Positions 37,508-45,496 of a DNA stretch of 64,000 nt are shown in pieces (position 1 is the stretch's first letter; every line of letters begins with the position of its first letter). The stretch covers positions 20,807 through 84,806 of the forward strand of contig CAXMNC010000159.1 in NCBI GenBank assembly GCA_964194625.1. The letters run 5' to 3'. The position numbers and the translations under genes were made by a program. This DNA comes from SPGG2 sp964194625. GTDB taxonomy: Bacteria; Pseudomonadota; Gammaproteobacteria; Acidiferrobacterales; SPGG2. The notes beneath the pieces are model-generated. The model was not told where the DNA came from. It worked only from the letters and a program-made list of their open reading frames with translations, and searched no databases.

Positions 37508-37836
37508 TAGTCGCCTAGCGCCAACCCATCGCTTAAGCCGAATACCGCCTTCGTTTGCGCGCGTCAACCCGACGTGTTGCGGCGAGGACAACGCAACCTA
37601 CGGAAATCTAACGGCGTGGCCAAGGAAAAAGGCACAATTTTTCGACGAAAGCAGCAAGGTAACGCTATCTCGCAACACAAAAGGGCTACCCGGCGCGGCG
37701 CGGTGAGGCGAATGACGCCGCGACGCTGAACCCACGACAACTTCAATCTGGTTTTATCGCGTTATTCTGGCCGTGGTACCTATCCGCATTTGGGCTTATG
37801 CTTTGACTCCAACCCGACGCCGGACATGGAGGGACG
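37508..37836. other. Non-coding gap between sspB and the macrodomain gene
   Basis: I see no gene in these 329 bp. A segment at about 37561-37603 (read on the minus strand as GTAGGTTGCGTTG then GCCGCAACACG and GGGTTGACGC) looks like a degraded copy of a widespread GTAGGTTGGGTTGA-type intergenic repeat. GTTGCG/CGCAAC (37576-37581/37592-37597) form a 6-bp stem there. No strong terminator for sspB was found. Confidence 0.4.
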
Positions 37837-38325
37837 ATGATTAAGGTAGTACGGGCCGATATTACTAGCCTGGCTGTCGATGCCATCGTCAATGCGGCCA
37901 ACGAGACCCTGCTCGGTGGCGGTGGTGTGGACGGGGCCATACATCGGGCAGCTGGACCAGAACTGCGACAAGCCTGTCAAAAGATCGGCGGCTGTCCTAC
38001 CGGGGAAGCACGCATTACACCGGGGTTCCGGTTGCCGGAAACTTGGGTGATTCATACCGTCGGACCGGTATGGCAGGGTGGCGACAAAGGCGAGCCAGAT
38101 TTGCTTGTTGCGTGTTATAAAAATTCGTTCGATTTAGCACTACAAAATGGCGTTAGCACGATCGCCTTTCCAAGTATTAGTACGGGCGCCTATGGCTACC
38201 CCATAGACGCAGCGGCCAGCATCGCAGTGGGTGTAATGCGAAGCTATCGGGATAAGTTCGAAGAAATTGTTTGCTGTTGCTTTAGCGAAGAAGATCGGGA
38301 GATCTACGAGAAAGCACTGGCGTGA
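37837..38325 (+). CDS. Macrodomain protein (O-acetyl-ADP-ribose deacetylase-like)
   Basis: 162 residues forming one macrodomain, slightly shorter than YmdB-type proteins. ADP-ribose-binding motifs are clear: VDAIVNAANETLLGGGGVDG and IAFPSISTGAYGYP. These enzymes remove acetyl groups from O-acetyl-ADP-ribose or mono-ADP-ribose from proteins. The tail has three adjacent cysteines (EEIVCCCFSEED). It stands alone between sspB and the convergent glcD, so context does not help. Confidence 0.93.
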   Translation: MIKVVRADITSLAVDAIVNAANETLLGGGGVDGAIHRAAGPELRQACQKIGGCPTGEARITPGFRLPETWVIHTVGPVWQGGDKGEPDLLVACYKNSFDLALQNGVSTIAFPSISTGAYGYPIDAAASIAVGVMRSYRDKFEEIVCCCFSEEDREIYEKALA

Positions 38326-38377
38326 CGCTAGCCGTTACCTTGGAGGCGCTCTGCGATTCGGTGGCAAGGAGCAAGTT

Positions 38378-38499
38378 CTAACCCGAGTGGCAAGTAGCAA
38401 GTTAAGAGCTTGATGTCCCGCTACCCGGTGTTTCTTGCGACTTGCTACTTTACACTTGAAACTTGGGATTTATGAACGCTACTTGCCACTCGGGGTTAG
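38378..38499. repeat. Intergenic inverted repeat of ACTTGCTACTT-type motifs
   Basis: The arms 38378-38398 and 38478-38499 are complementary over 21 bp with one extra base on the right. Shorter complementary pairs nest inside and across it: AAGTAGCAAGT (38392-38402) with ACTTGCTACTT (38440-38450), and AAGTTAAG (38399-38406) with CTTAACTT (38517-38524). It fills the space between the convergent macrodomain and glcD genes. It may end both transcripts or be a mobile palindromic repeat. No coding sequence is present. Confidence 0.75.
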
Positions 38500-38525
38500 A
38501 TGTTTGCTACTTAATACTTAACTTG

Positions 38526-39923
38526 TTACTCGCAGTCAGTGGTAGGAAAGATCTTATCGGGATTGAGAATACCCTTAGGATCAAATTGTTGCTTTATTCG
38601 TTTCATGAGATCGAGGGTCACTGGGTCGATCTCTCGGTTAATGTAGTCACGTTTTTCTCGACCGACGCCATGCTCGCCAGAGAGCGTGCCATCGAGCGCC
38701 AATACCAAGTCAAAGACCTTCGATAGGCACGGCTGCGCCTTTTCTGCCTGGATTTCGTCCTGTGAGTCGTAGAGTAGATTGACATGAATATTGCCGTTGC
38801 CGGCATGGCCGAAATTGACGATTGGAATACCGAACTCCTGACTCAAACCTTCCAGCCCCGTTATCAAGTCAGGGATACGTGATACCGGGACGACGATATC
38901 TTCGTTTAGTTTGTTAGGGGCGATTTTGCGTAAGGCGGGTGACAACGCTTTGCGGGTAGCCCATAACGCAGTTACCTCTGCCTCAGTTCTCGCTGCTTTA
39001 AGTTGCACCAGCCCTTCATTCTGTGCCGCCCGACTAACGGCATCGACGGCTGCGTCAATGCCTGATTCGGGTCCGTCTACTTCTATCATGAGTAACGCAC
39101 CGGCCTTGTCTGGAAGCTCGGCCTTCGAAAAGTCTCGAATCATGTCGATCGATGCCTTGTCAATAAATTCTAGGGCACATGGAATCACGGGTTGAGCCAT
39201 GATGGCTGATACTGCTGTCGTAGCGCTATCTACGTTACTGTATACGGCTTGTAACGTGCGCTTGGCTTGCGGGTGTGGAATTAGTTTAAGCGTGGCCTCG
39301 GTAATGACGGCGAGCGTACCTTCGGAACCGATGATAAGCCGAGTAAGGTCATAACCGACCACACCCTTGGTTGTGCAGACGCCGGTGTTTATTTCGTCAC
39401 CCGCACCGGTTACTGCACGTAACCCCAACACATTTTCTCGTGTTGTGCCGTACTTAACCGCGCGTGGACCCGCCGCATTCAATGCCAAGTTACCACCGAT
39501 AGTACAAAAGGCACTGCTCGTAGGATCGGGTGCCCAGAAAAAGCCGTGTGCAAGCGCTGTCTCTTGTACCGCCTGATTGGTTACTCCCGGTTCCACGCGC
39601 ATGAATCGATTGGCCGGATCCACTTCCAGGATACGATCCATGCGTTCCAGCGATAGTACTAAACCTCTGCGCAAGGGAATCGAGCCGCCGGTGGTGCCAG
39701 TACCGCGGCCGCGAGCTACCAGCGTCGTGCCATAGCGGTTACATAAGCGTACCGTTTCCCGTACCTGTTCCAGGGAGGTCGCAAATGCAACGATATCGGG
39801 CTGGCTATGTTTACGTGAATTGTCGTAGCCATAGGCCCACCGATCGGCCGGATCGGTGAGCACGTTGTCGTCCCCGACGAGTCGTGCCAATTCAATCGCC
39901 AGATCTTCAACCGCACTAACCAT
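38526..39923 (-). CDS. glcD: FAD-linked oxidase, GlcD / D-lactate dehydrogenase family
   Basis: 465 residues: an N-terminal FAD-binding PCMH domain (LVARGRGTGTTGGSIPLRRG, ADPDxx-like PDPTSSAFCTIGGNLALNA) and a C-terminal FAD-oxidase domain with FGHAGNGNIHVNLLYD and SGEHGVGREKRDYI. It oxidises a 2-hydroxy acid such as glycolate or D-lactate to the keto acid. glcE and glcF are absent, so a stand-alone D-2-hydroxyacid dehydrogenase is as likely as a glycolate oxidase subunit. It overlaps the upstream heptose gene by 8 bp. Confidence 0.9.
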   Translation of the reverse strand: MVSAVEDLAIELARLVGDDNVLTDPADRWAYGYDNSRKHSQPDIVAFATSLEQVRETVRLCNRYGTTLVARGRGTGTTGGSIPLRRGLVLSLERMDRILEVDPANRFMRVEPGVTNQAVQETALAHGFFWAPDPTSSAFCTIGGNLALNAAGPRAVKYGTTRENVLGLRAVTGAGDEINTGVCTTKGVVGYDLTRLIIGSEGTLAVITEATLKLIPHPQAKRTLQAVYSNVDSATTAVSAIMAQPVIPCALEFIDKASIDMIRDFSKAELPDKAGALLMIEVDGPESGIDAAVDAVSRAAQNEGLVQLKAARTEAEVTALWATRKALSPALRKIAPNKLNEDIVVPVSRIPDLITGLEGLSQEFGIPIVNFGHAGNGNIHVNLLYDSQDEIQAEKAQPCLSKVFDLVLALDGTLSGEHGVGREKRDYINREIDPVTLDLMKRIKQQFDPKGILNPDKIFPTTDCE

Positions 39924-40398
39924 GTCGACGAATTCGTTCTATCAGGTTGCTTGTGGAGCGCTCGAAGCGTACGGGGACAGCGCGGGCTTTTCCACCATAT
40001 GATGCAACAAAGTCGGCGCCAACGATCTTATCCGGTTGCCAGTCGCCACCCTTGACCAAGTGATCGGGCCTGACGGTTTTAATGAGTTCGAGTGGTGTGT
40101 CTTCGCCGAACGGTACAACCAGCGAAACGCAACCGAGGGCAGCGAGCAACGCCATACGATCGTCAAGCGGATTGATAGGTCGACTGGATCCCTTGCTTTG
40201 TCGCGCCACGGAAGCATCGCTATTTACCCCGACGATCAGTGCCGCGCCAAGTGTAGCCGCCTCCTCTAGGTAGGCCACATGCCCACGATGTAGGATGTCG
40301 AAACATCCGTTTGTGAAAACGAGCGGGCGAGGTAGTGCCGCCAGCCTATCTTTAAGCAGTTCCTGGTCCTGGACGATCTTGGATTCACTAAGCGTCAA
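39916..40398 (-). CDS. rfaE2: D-glycero-beta-D-manno-heptose 1-phosphate adenylyltransferase (stand-alone)
   Basis: 160 residues from a TTG start overlapping the dolP stop. The nucleotidyltransferase motif is VFTNGCFDILHRGHVAYL, with the HxGH signature. This domain corresponds to the C-terminal half of E. coli HldE; the kinase half is not fused and not in the window. It adenylates heptose 1-phosphate for ADP-heptose, the LPS inner-core donor. VKGGDWQPDKIVGA matches the family end. Confidence 0.93.
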   Translation of the reverse strand: MTLSESKIVQDQELLKDRLAALPRPLVFTNGCFDILHRGHVAYLEEAATLGAALIVGVNSDASVARQSKGSSRPINPLDDRMALLAALGCVSLVVPFGEDTPLELIKTVRPDHLVKGGDWQPDKIVGADFVASYGGKARAVPVRFERSTSNLIERIRRHG

Positions 40399-40979
40399 TC
40401 AGTGTACTCAAAGAGTTTGACTACGCGCGTGACCCCTTTTGTTTCACGGGCGAGCTTTGTTGCCACAGCGGCTTCCGACCGCTTAACCAAACCCATCAAA
40501 TAGACCACTGAATTCGACGTCACGACCTTTACGTGGGTGGGCCCGACGCCCTTGGTGGTGGTCTGTTTGCCTTTGATCTTGCTGGTAATCCACTTATCGT
40601 TCGTACGGCTCGCAGTCAACGGACCGGCTGGCGGGGCGATACGAATATGGTTGTTGATCCGGCGTATACCCTGGACAGTTCTGACTTTGCCCAGCGTGCG
40701 GTCGCGAAGACTCTTGGTTGTTGCCTCCCCGGTTAGAAGCACAATGCCATTCATGCTGGTCACATTCGCGCGTACGGTATCCTTTAGTTGCGGATCTTCG
40801 ACGATCAATTTCTGCGCCTTCAGTTCGAGCGTCTGATCGTCAATCATTTTGCCAGTCGTACGCCGATCTGTTGCTACTGCTGCTCCCGTGGCAGCCCCGG
40901 CCACCAGCGCGGCGGCGCAGCCTTGGAGCAGTCCCGCGACAAAGATGATCAGTGCCGTCATTAGCGCAACGCATTTCAT
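40395..40979 (-). CDS. dolP: BON-domain outer-membrane lipoprotein DolP (YraP)
   Basis: 194 residues. A lipoprotein signal ends in the lipobox LLQGC. Two BON domains follow (LKAQKLIVEDPQLKDTVRAN, with VLLTGEATTKSLRDRTL, and VTSNSVVYLMGLVKRSEA). DolP binds anionic phospholipids at the division site and supports outer-membrane integrity in E. coli. It lies 1 bp behind diaA in the standard lpoA-yraN-diaA-dolP order, and the heptose gene is coupled behind it. Confidence 0.93.
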   Translation of the reverse strand: MKCVALMTALIIFVAGLLQGCAAALVAGAATGAAVATDRRTTGKMIDDQTLELKAQKLIVEDPQLKDTVRANVTSMNGIVLLTGEATTKSLRDRTLGKVRTVQGIRRINNHIRIAPPAGPLTASRTNDKWITSKIKGKQTTTKGVGPTHVKVVTSNSVVYLMGLVKRSEAAVATKLARETKGVTRVVKLFEYTD

Positions 40980-40980
40980 A

Positions 40981-41616
40981 CTAAACGTCTCCTAATAGTT
41001 GATAGTCGATCAAATCACACAAGCAGTGGATGATAATTGCATGGACTTCTTGAATGCGGGCAGTGGACGAATCGGAGACACAGATATTGACGTCGTTTCC
41101 CGAGAGCACGGACACCAATTCGCCGCCGTTGCGTCCATTGAGGGCGACACAAGTCATTTCTCGTTCGTGTGCTGCCTCTACCGCCAACAACACGTTGGGG
41201 GAATTTCCTGAGGTCGAAATCGCCAATAAAACATCCCCGGGTTGGCCAAGGGCTCGCACCTGCTTAGCGAAGATATCCTCGAAACCATAATCATTGCTAA
41301 TTGAAGTTATGGTCGAACTGTCTGTGGTGAGCGCCAGCGCCGGCAGCCCAGGTCGCTCGCGCTCAAAGCGATTTAGCATTTCTGCCGAAAAATGCTGTGC
41401 GTCTGCAGCCGAGCCGCCGTTGCCACACGCGAGAATCTTGCCCTGTTTGTGTAGTGCGGCGACCATCTCGATGGCCGCGGTCGTAATCAATGGTGCTAAC
41501 TCATCCATTGCAGCGCTAGTGGCCCGGACGCTGTCTTCAAAATTTCTCTTGACTCGGACCGTCAGCGCCGTCGCGTCACCCACTTTCGTATTTTTCCCAG
41601 CTCTTGCGTCACTCAT
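40981..41616 (-). CDS. diaA: SIS-domain protein DiaA / phosphoheptose isomerase-like
   Basis: 211 residues, one SIS domain with GNGGSAADAQHFSAEMLNRF and LLAISTSGNSPNVLLAVEAA. DiaA in E. coli binds DnaA and stimulates replication initiation; it is a paralogue of the heptose isomerase GmhA. The position between yraN and dolP and the NRFERERPGLPALAL block favour DiaA. An adjacent heptose adenylyltransferase keeps GmhA activity possible. Confidence 0.85.
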   Translation of the reverse strand: MSDARAGKNTKVGDATALTVRVKRNFEDSVRATSAAMDELAPLITTAAIEMVAALHKQGKILACGNGGSAADAQHFSAEMLNRFERERPGLPALALTTDSSTITSISNDYGFEDIFAKQVRALGQPGDVLLAISTSGNSPNVLLAVEAAHEREMTCVALNGRNGGELVSVLSGNDVNICVSDSSTARIQEVHAIIIHCLCDLIDYQLLGDV

Positions 41617-41622
41617 GTTGTG

Positions 41623-41991
41623 TCAAAAGGCATTTTGTAACCATTCAACTTGATTGCTATCTGGCGTGCCCGTTACCGCGACGATATCAAATCGACAGGG
41701 TTTCTTGGAGATTTTTCTGTTTCGCTGGAGGTAGTGTCCCGCGCTAGCCCTTAGTTTCTCCTGCTTACGGGTGCCGACGGTTTCTGCCGGTGTGCCGAAT
41801 GCCTTTGACCGCCGATAACGCACTTCAACGAATACTATAGTGTTGCTTTGTTCCATAATCAGGTCGATCTCGCCGAACGGCGTACGATAGTTGCGCGTTA
41901 TTAGCCGTAACCCCTGGCGTTTCAGATGCGCATACGCACATTGTTCAGCTTCAAGACCCTGTCGCAGGTGCCGTGCCTGTTCCGCCTTCAA
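41623..41991 (-). CDS. yraN: YraN family nuclease-like protein (UPF0102)
   Basis: 122 residues from a TTG start that overlaps the end of lpoA by 41 bp. The restriction-endonuclease-like core is visible (GEIDLIMEQ with VFVEVRYRRS), preceded by GLEAEQCAYAHLKRQGL. The function of YraN is not established. Start choice is uncertain because no ATG precedes the conserved part. Confidence 0.88.
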   Translation of the reverse strand: MKAEQARHLRQGLEAEQCAYAHLKRQGLRLITRNYRTPFGEIDLIMEQSNTIVFVEVRYRRSKAFGTPAETVGTRKQEKLRASAGHYLQRNRKISKKPCRFDIVAVTGTPDSNQVEWLQNAF

Positions 41992-43879
41992 TCCGTTGGT
42001 ATTGCCCAGTGTAGTTTATGAACGTGTCCAACAGTTTAGGAGACCCCCGCCTAAACCGTGCCCATAGGAGTTGGCGGTGTAACCGGCCATCACGGCCGAG
42101 GCTAAGGCCGCTGGTTACACCACTAAAACGAACCGCATTTTCCGAACTAATACGGTTTAGGTGCGGAATAATCGCATAACTATCCATGCCCAAAGCAAAT
42201 AGCCTATCTAATTGGCTACGGCCATACGGCCAGTTTGCTTGAAGTACACGTCGAAGCTCTGATATTCGGCCATTGCTCACCAGCATCCACGGCATATCTC
42301 CGAACATTACACCATCTAAGTCTCTGTCACGTACTTGGTCATCCTTGCCGGTAAATATGTGTGAGGTTGCATACACAGGGATGTGTAGAGCCTGATGATA
42401 ATTTAGTTGTGGCTTAAGTAATCGGCCGCGCTTCGCGTCAGCGGCAAGAAAAATGAGATCAACATCCTCACGCCGTCGCGCCTGAAACTTGAGCTTCAAA
42501 CCCAGTCTTGCCCGAAGCGCGCGTTTTCGTGCTTCGCTTTGAGAAATGTTAAGCAACTGTTTTATCGAGCGTGAGTGATCGCTTTCGCTCGGATTGTACG
42601 GTACCGACGTTAATAGGATGCCGCCTAGCTGTTGCCAGTGATCAACGAACGCGTTGAGCATTCGTTTACCCCAGTCACTCTCCGCATAAAGCACTGCCGC
42701 CTGTCTATGGCCATCTAGGTAAGCGCGCTCGGCGGCTTGGCGAGCTTCCTGTTCCGGCGGCAATCCGAATTGGAATATGTGACCAGGTAGTGGCTCGCTG
42801 TCTTCTTGAATATGGCTAAGCAGAAGTGCGGGGATAGATAAATCCGTTTTTCTGACGACCTGTTCAACTGCTTCACGCCCAAGCGGACCAATTACCAGTT
42901 GCGCGCCATCACGCACCGCCTGTCTATAATAGTCCGGCGCCTGTGACGGATCATCGCCGATGTCATAGATCATGATCTTGGGTTTGTCCGGATCGGAGTT
43001 CGCCGCGTCCATTGCCAATACCCCGTCACGAACGGCTTTTGCCGCAACTTCGTATGGTGAGCTCAGCGGGATTAACAGCGCAATACGGTCCACGCGGCCA
43101 ATTAAGCCGGGCCTGGTGCTCGCTAAAGTTCTGAGTAGTTGTTCTGAAACCGGGTGATCAGGGTGAGTTCTTTTCCAAAAGTCGATGGCGTTCGCCAACG
43201 GGCCGGATCGACCCGCGTTTTCGATTGCCTTGACGGCAAGTTCTATCCAGCCGGCAAGCACGGGGTCAGTTGTCGATTCCGCCTCTCGCTTCAACTCAGC
43301 GCGTGATAGCGAAGTTAGAATTCTCCAAAGTTGTAGTTGATTTTCAGTAATCGTATCCTTGGCAACGATGTACTGTTCTCGCACAATAAAGTTCTTTACG
43401 GCACCGATGGGATCACCCAACGCAAGTTCTGCGTCTGCTCTCACACGGTAGATCTCTGCCAGCAGGGTCGGATCGAGATTACGTTGACTTTGCGCTTTGT
43501 CCAGCAACCGAATAGCTTCTTCATGGGAGCCCGCGTGCGATGCAATCTGCGCTTCGAGTATGGATCTGCGAGCATGAAGGTTAGGGTCAAGCTTAGCTAC
43601 TTCGATTTCTTGAATTTTCTCGAGTGCCTCTTGAATTTGCCCCGCCTTGACCAGGGTCTCAACCGACTTCAGTTTGAAGTCTTGTCTTTCAAGTCCCTTG
43701 GCAGCTTCGGCGGCGCGTTCGTACTCCTGCGCGGCACGAACGTATTCACCGGTACGCTCGGCTTGTTCGGCTGTTGTACTTGGTCGTTCTTGCGTTACGG
43801 TTGTGCAAGACTGCAGGATCAATCCGATAAGCAGTATCAGAGTCGAAGTCAGCGTCTGTATTGGGGAGACGAATCTCAT
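41951..43879 (-). CDS. lpoA: Penicillin-binding protein activator LpoA
   Basis: 642 residues from the ATG at 43879. The signal peptide ends in a lipobox (LIGLILQSC, Cys25), so it is an outer-membrane lipoprotein. The N-terminal part is TPR-like (helical, about 30-270), the C-terminal part a periplasmic-binding-protein fold with IALLIPLSSPYEVAAKAVRD and QLVIGPLGREAVEQV. LpoA stimulates PBP1A from the outer membrane. A longer frame to 44050 runs through rsmI and is rejected. The ATG touches the rsmI leader, only 52 bp from its start. Confidence 0.92.
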   Translation of the reverse strand: MRFVSPIQTLTSTLILLIGLILQSCTTVTQERPSTTAEQAERTGEYVRAAQEYERAAEAAKGLERQDFKLKSVETLVKAGQIQEALEKIQEIEVAKLDPNLHARRSILEAQIASHAGSHEEAIRLLDKAQSQRNLDPTLLAEIYRVRADAELALGDPIGAVKNFIVREQYIVAKDTITENQLQLWRILTSLSRAELKREAESTTDPVLAGWIELAVKAIENAGRSGPLANAIDFWKRTHPDHPVSEQLLRTLASTRPGLIGRVDRIALLIPLSSPYEVAAKAVRDGVLAMDAANSDPDKPKIMIYDIGDDPSQAPDYYRQAVRDGAQLVIGPLGREAVEQVVRKTDLSIPALLLSHIQEDSEPLPGHIFQFGLPPEQEARQAAERAYLDGHRQAAVLYAESDWGKRMLNAFVDHWQQLGGILLTSVPYNPSESDHSRSIKQLLNISQSEARKRALRARLGLKLKFQARRREDVDLIFLAADAKRGRLLKPQLNYHQALHIPVYATSHIFTGKDDQVRDRDLDGVMFGDMPWMLVSNGRISELRRVLQANWPYGRSQLDRLFALGMDSYAIIPHLNRISSENAVRFSGVTSGLSLGRDGRLHRQLLWARFRRGSPKLLDTFINYTGQYQRIEGGTGTAPATGS

Positions 43880-43931
43880 GATAAATCCCGTTAAGAATCG
43901 GATAGATAGAGTATCTAAAGCAGATGCATCG

Positions 43932-44786
43932 ATGTCAAACGATGTAGGTACTCTATATGTCGTTGCTACGCCGATCGGTAATCTCGAGGACATGACCCAC
44001 CGGGCCGTACGGATATTGTCAGAAGTCGAGCTGATCGCGGCCGAGGACACCCGCGTTAGTCGAAAGCTGTTGCACCACTACGGTATTTCGACTCGCCTCA
44101 CTGCCTGCCATGAGCACAACGAGCGCAACAAGACTCGAAATTTGCTTCGTTTTCTGCAACAAGGTAAGTGTATCGCACTAATCAGTGATGCGGGTACACC
44201 ACTCATCAGCGACCCTGGGTTCAGGCTGGTGCACGCAGCAATCGAAAATGGCATCCGCGTCGTTCCTGTCCCTGGGGCTTGTGCCGCAATTGCCGCACTC
44301 TCGGCTGCCGGGCTACCGACCGATAGTTTCAGTTTTGAGGGCTTCACGCCTGCCAAGAAGGGTGCGCGGACGAAGTTCTTCGAAGAACGCAAGCATGAAA
44401 CCAGGACATTGATATTCTATGAGGCATCACATCGGATAGTGGCATCCATCGAGGACATGGCAGCTATTCTTGGCCCTATGCGAAAGGCTGCCATTGCGCG
44501 CGAGCTCACTAAGAAATTCGAGACCATACGGTACGCTACGCTTGGTGGACTCTGCGCGGAGGTGGCGTCGCAGGATCCCAAACACTTGCGCGGTGAGTTT
44601 GTGGTACTTGTCGAGGGTTCGCGGGCGAACGCGCTGCCTGGCACCCTAGATCGTGAGGCCAAGCGGATTATGCAAATTTTGCTACGACAGCTCTCGACCA
44701 AGCAGGCGGCGGCGCTGGCGGCCGAGATTACCGGCGTTCGCAAGCACGAGCTTTACCGCTTTGCCCTGAGCGCGAAAGACACTTAG
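43932..44786 (+). CDS. rsmI: 16S rRNA (cytidine-1402-2'-O)-methyltransferase RsmI
   Basis: 284 residues from the ATG at 43932 (MSNDVGTLYVVATPIGNLED); an in-frame ATG at 43878 overlaps the lpoA start codon and is less likely. It is a tetrapyrrole-methylase-fold enzyme with IAAEDTRVSRKLLHHYGI, LISDAGTPLISDPG and VPGACAAIAALSAAGL. It modifies C1402 of 16S rRNA together with RsmH, encoded 2 kb downstream. The stop codon directly abuts the left end of the hairpin block at 44787. Confidence 0.95.
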   Translation: MSNDVGTLYVVATPIGNLEDMTHRAVRILSEVELIAAEDTRVSRKLLHHYGISTRLTACHEHNERNKTRNLLRFLQQGKCIALISDAGTPLISDPGFRLVHAAIENGIRVVPVPGACAAIAALSAAGLPTDSFSFEGFTPAKKGARTKFFEERKHETRTLIFYEASHRIVASIEDMAAILGPMRKAAIARELTKKFETIRYATLGGLCAEVASQDPKHLRGEFVVLVEGSRANALPGTLDREAKRIMQILLRQLSTKQAAALAAEITGVRKHELYRFALSAKDT

Positions 44787-45136
44787 GGAAGCTCTGAATC
44801 AATCGATCCTGGATTTCTCAGGGCACGGAAAGCGAAAAGCGCGGTTTCGCTTTCCTTCATGTTCAACCACTTGCAGTGGTTGAACATGGCGGCACATCTG
44901 ACCTCCATGGATGGCCGCTCTCGCACGTCCTCGACCGCTGTTCCCGACGCGGTTCTACCTCCTCCATCCATGGAGTTGTGTGCTTCGCGGCACCTGCACG
45001 TCTCGGCAACTGCTCCTGCGTTGCTCTACCTTCCTACTTCCCTGTAGGTCGCAGGTGCCATGGAGGAAATGCAGAGGATTGTCGGGAACAATCCTAGCCG
45101 TGTACCGCGGGAAGGTCTGAATAAATCAGACCTTCC
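44787..45136. mobile_element. 350-bp block of hairpins with imperfect inverted ends, possible MITE-like element
   Basis: The ends GGAAGCTCTGA (44787-44797) and TCAGACCTTCC (45126-45136) are complementary at 10 of 11 positions. Inside lie further inverted repeats: 44827-44855 (11-bp stem), 44858-44888 (14-bp stem, 3-nt loop), 44903-44914 with 44964-44975 (12 bp), 44989-44997 with 45051-45059 (9 bp), 45075-45095 (8-bp stem) and 45110-45136 (11-bp stem, 5-nt loop). There is no transposase or other gene. No target-site duplication was found, so mobility is only inferred. It separates rsmI from the rnpB promoter. Confidence 0.55.
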
Positions 45137-45172
45137 TTGATGCCGAAATTGGCGTCGCCGTGTGGTTTAGGC

Positions 45173-45181
45173 TGGTATAAT
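45173..45181 (+). promoter_or_regulatory. Extended -10 promoter of rnpB
   Basis: TGGTATAAT is an extended -10 element (TGn plus a perfect TATAAT at 45176-45181), placed 7 bp before the predicted first nucleotide of RNase P RNA at 45188. No good -35 is seen, which an extended -10 can tolerate. Confidence 0.7.
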
Positions 45182-45210
45182 AAAGCCGGGAGTCGACCAG
45201 ACAACCGCCC

Positions 45211-45309
45211 CGCACCTATCCTTCGGACACTTGCTGCCAGAGGGCGCAGGTTCCTCACGGTGAAGTGGCCTTAGCGTGCCGAGCAGGGTTCCGACGGATA
45301 GGTGCGGGG
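45211..45309 (+). repeat. 99-nt hairpin, copy 1, in P3 of RNase P RNA
   Basis: Identical base for base to 45398-45496. The ends CGCACCTATCC and GGATAGGTGCG form an 11-bp stem, extended here to 14 bp by CCCC (45208-45211) with GGGG. Further pairing follows (TCGGA/TCCGA, TTGCT/AGCAG), so it is a long imperfect hairpin. It occupies the P3 position of the RNA. Confidence 0.95.
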
Positions 45310-45397
45310 AGGAAAGTCCGGGCTCCATTGGGCAGGGTGCCAGGTAACGCCTGGGGGGCGCGAGCCCACGGCCAGTGCCACAGAAAACAAACCGCCT

Positions 45398-45496
45398 CGC
45401 ACCTATCCTTCGGACACTTGCTGCCAGAGGGCGCAGGTTCCTCACGGTGAAGTGGCCTTAGCGTGCCGAGCAGGGTTCCGACGGATAGGTGCGGGG
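45398..45496 (+). repeat. 99-nt hairpin, copy 2, in P12 of RNase P RNA
   Basis: Same 99 nt as copy 1, 187 nt further on. The similarity extends upstream through AACCGCC with one mismatch (C45210 versus T45397), giving 106 matches in 107. It occupies the P12 position, between the conserved ACCGCC and TAAGGGTGAAA segments. Confidence 0.95.

Noticed and set aside
41951..44050. Longer lpoA starting at 44050
   Set aside because: The extra 57 codons run antisense through rsmI and place the lipoprotein signal far from the N-terminus.
44830..45120. Small proteins of 62-73 residues in the hairpin block
   Set aside because: They cross the inverted repeats in several frames at once and have no domain or ribosome-binding site.
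45211..45496. CRISPR-like direct repeat
   Set aside because: Only two copies, 99 nt long, self-complementary, and inside RNase P RNA; no spacer array or cas genes.
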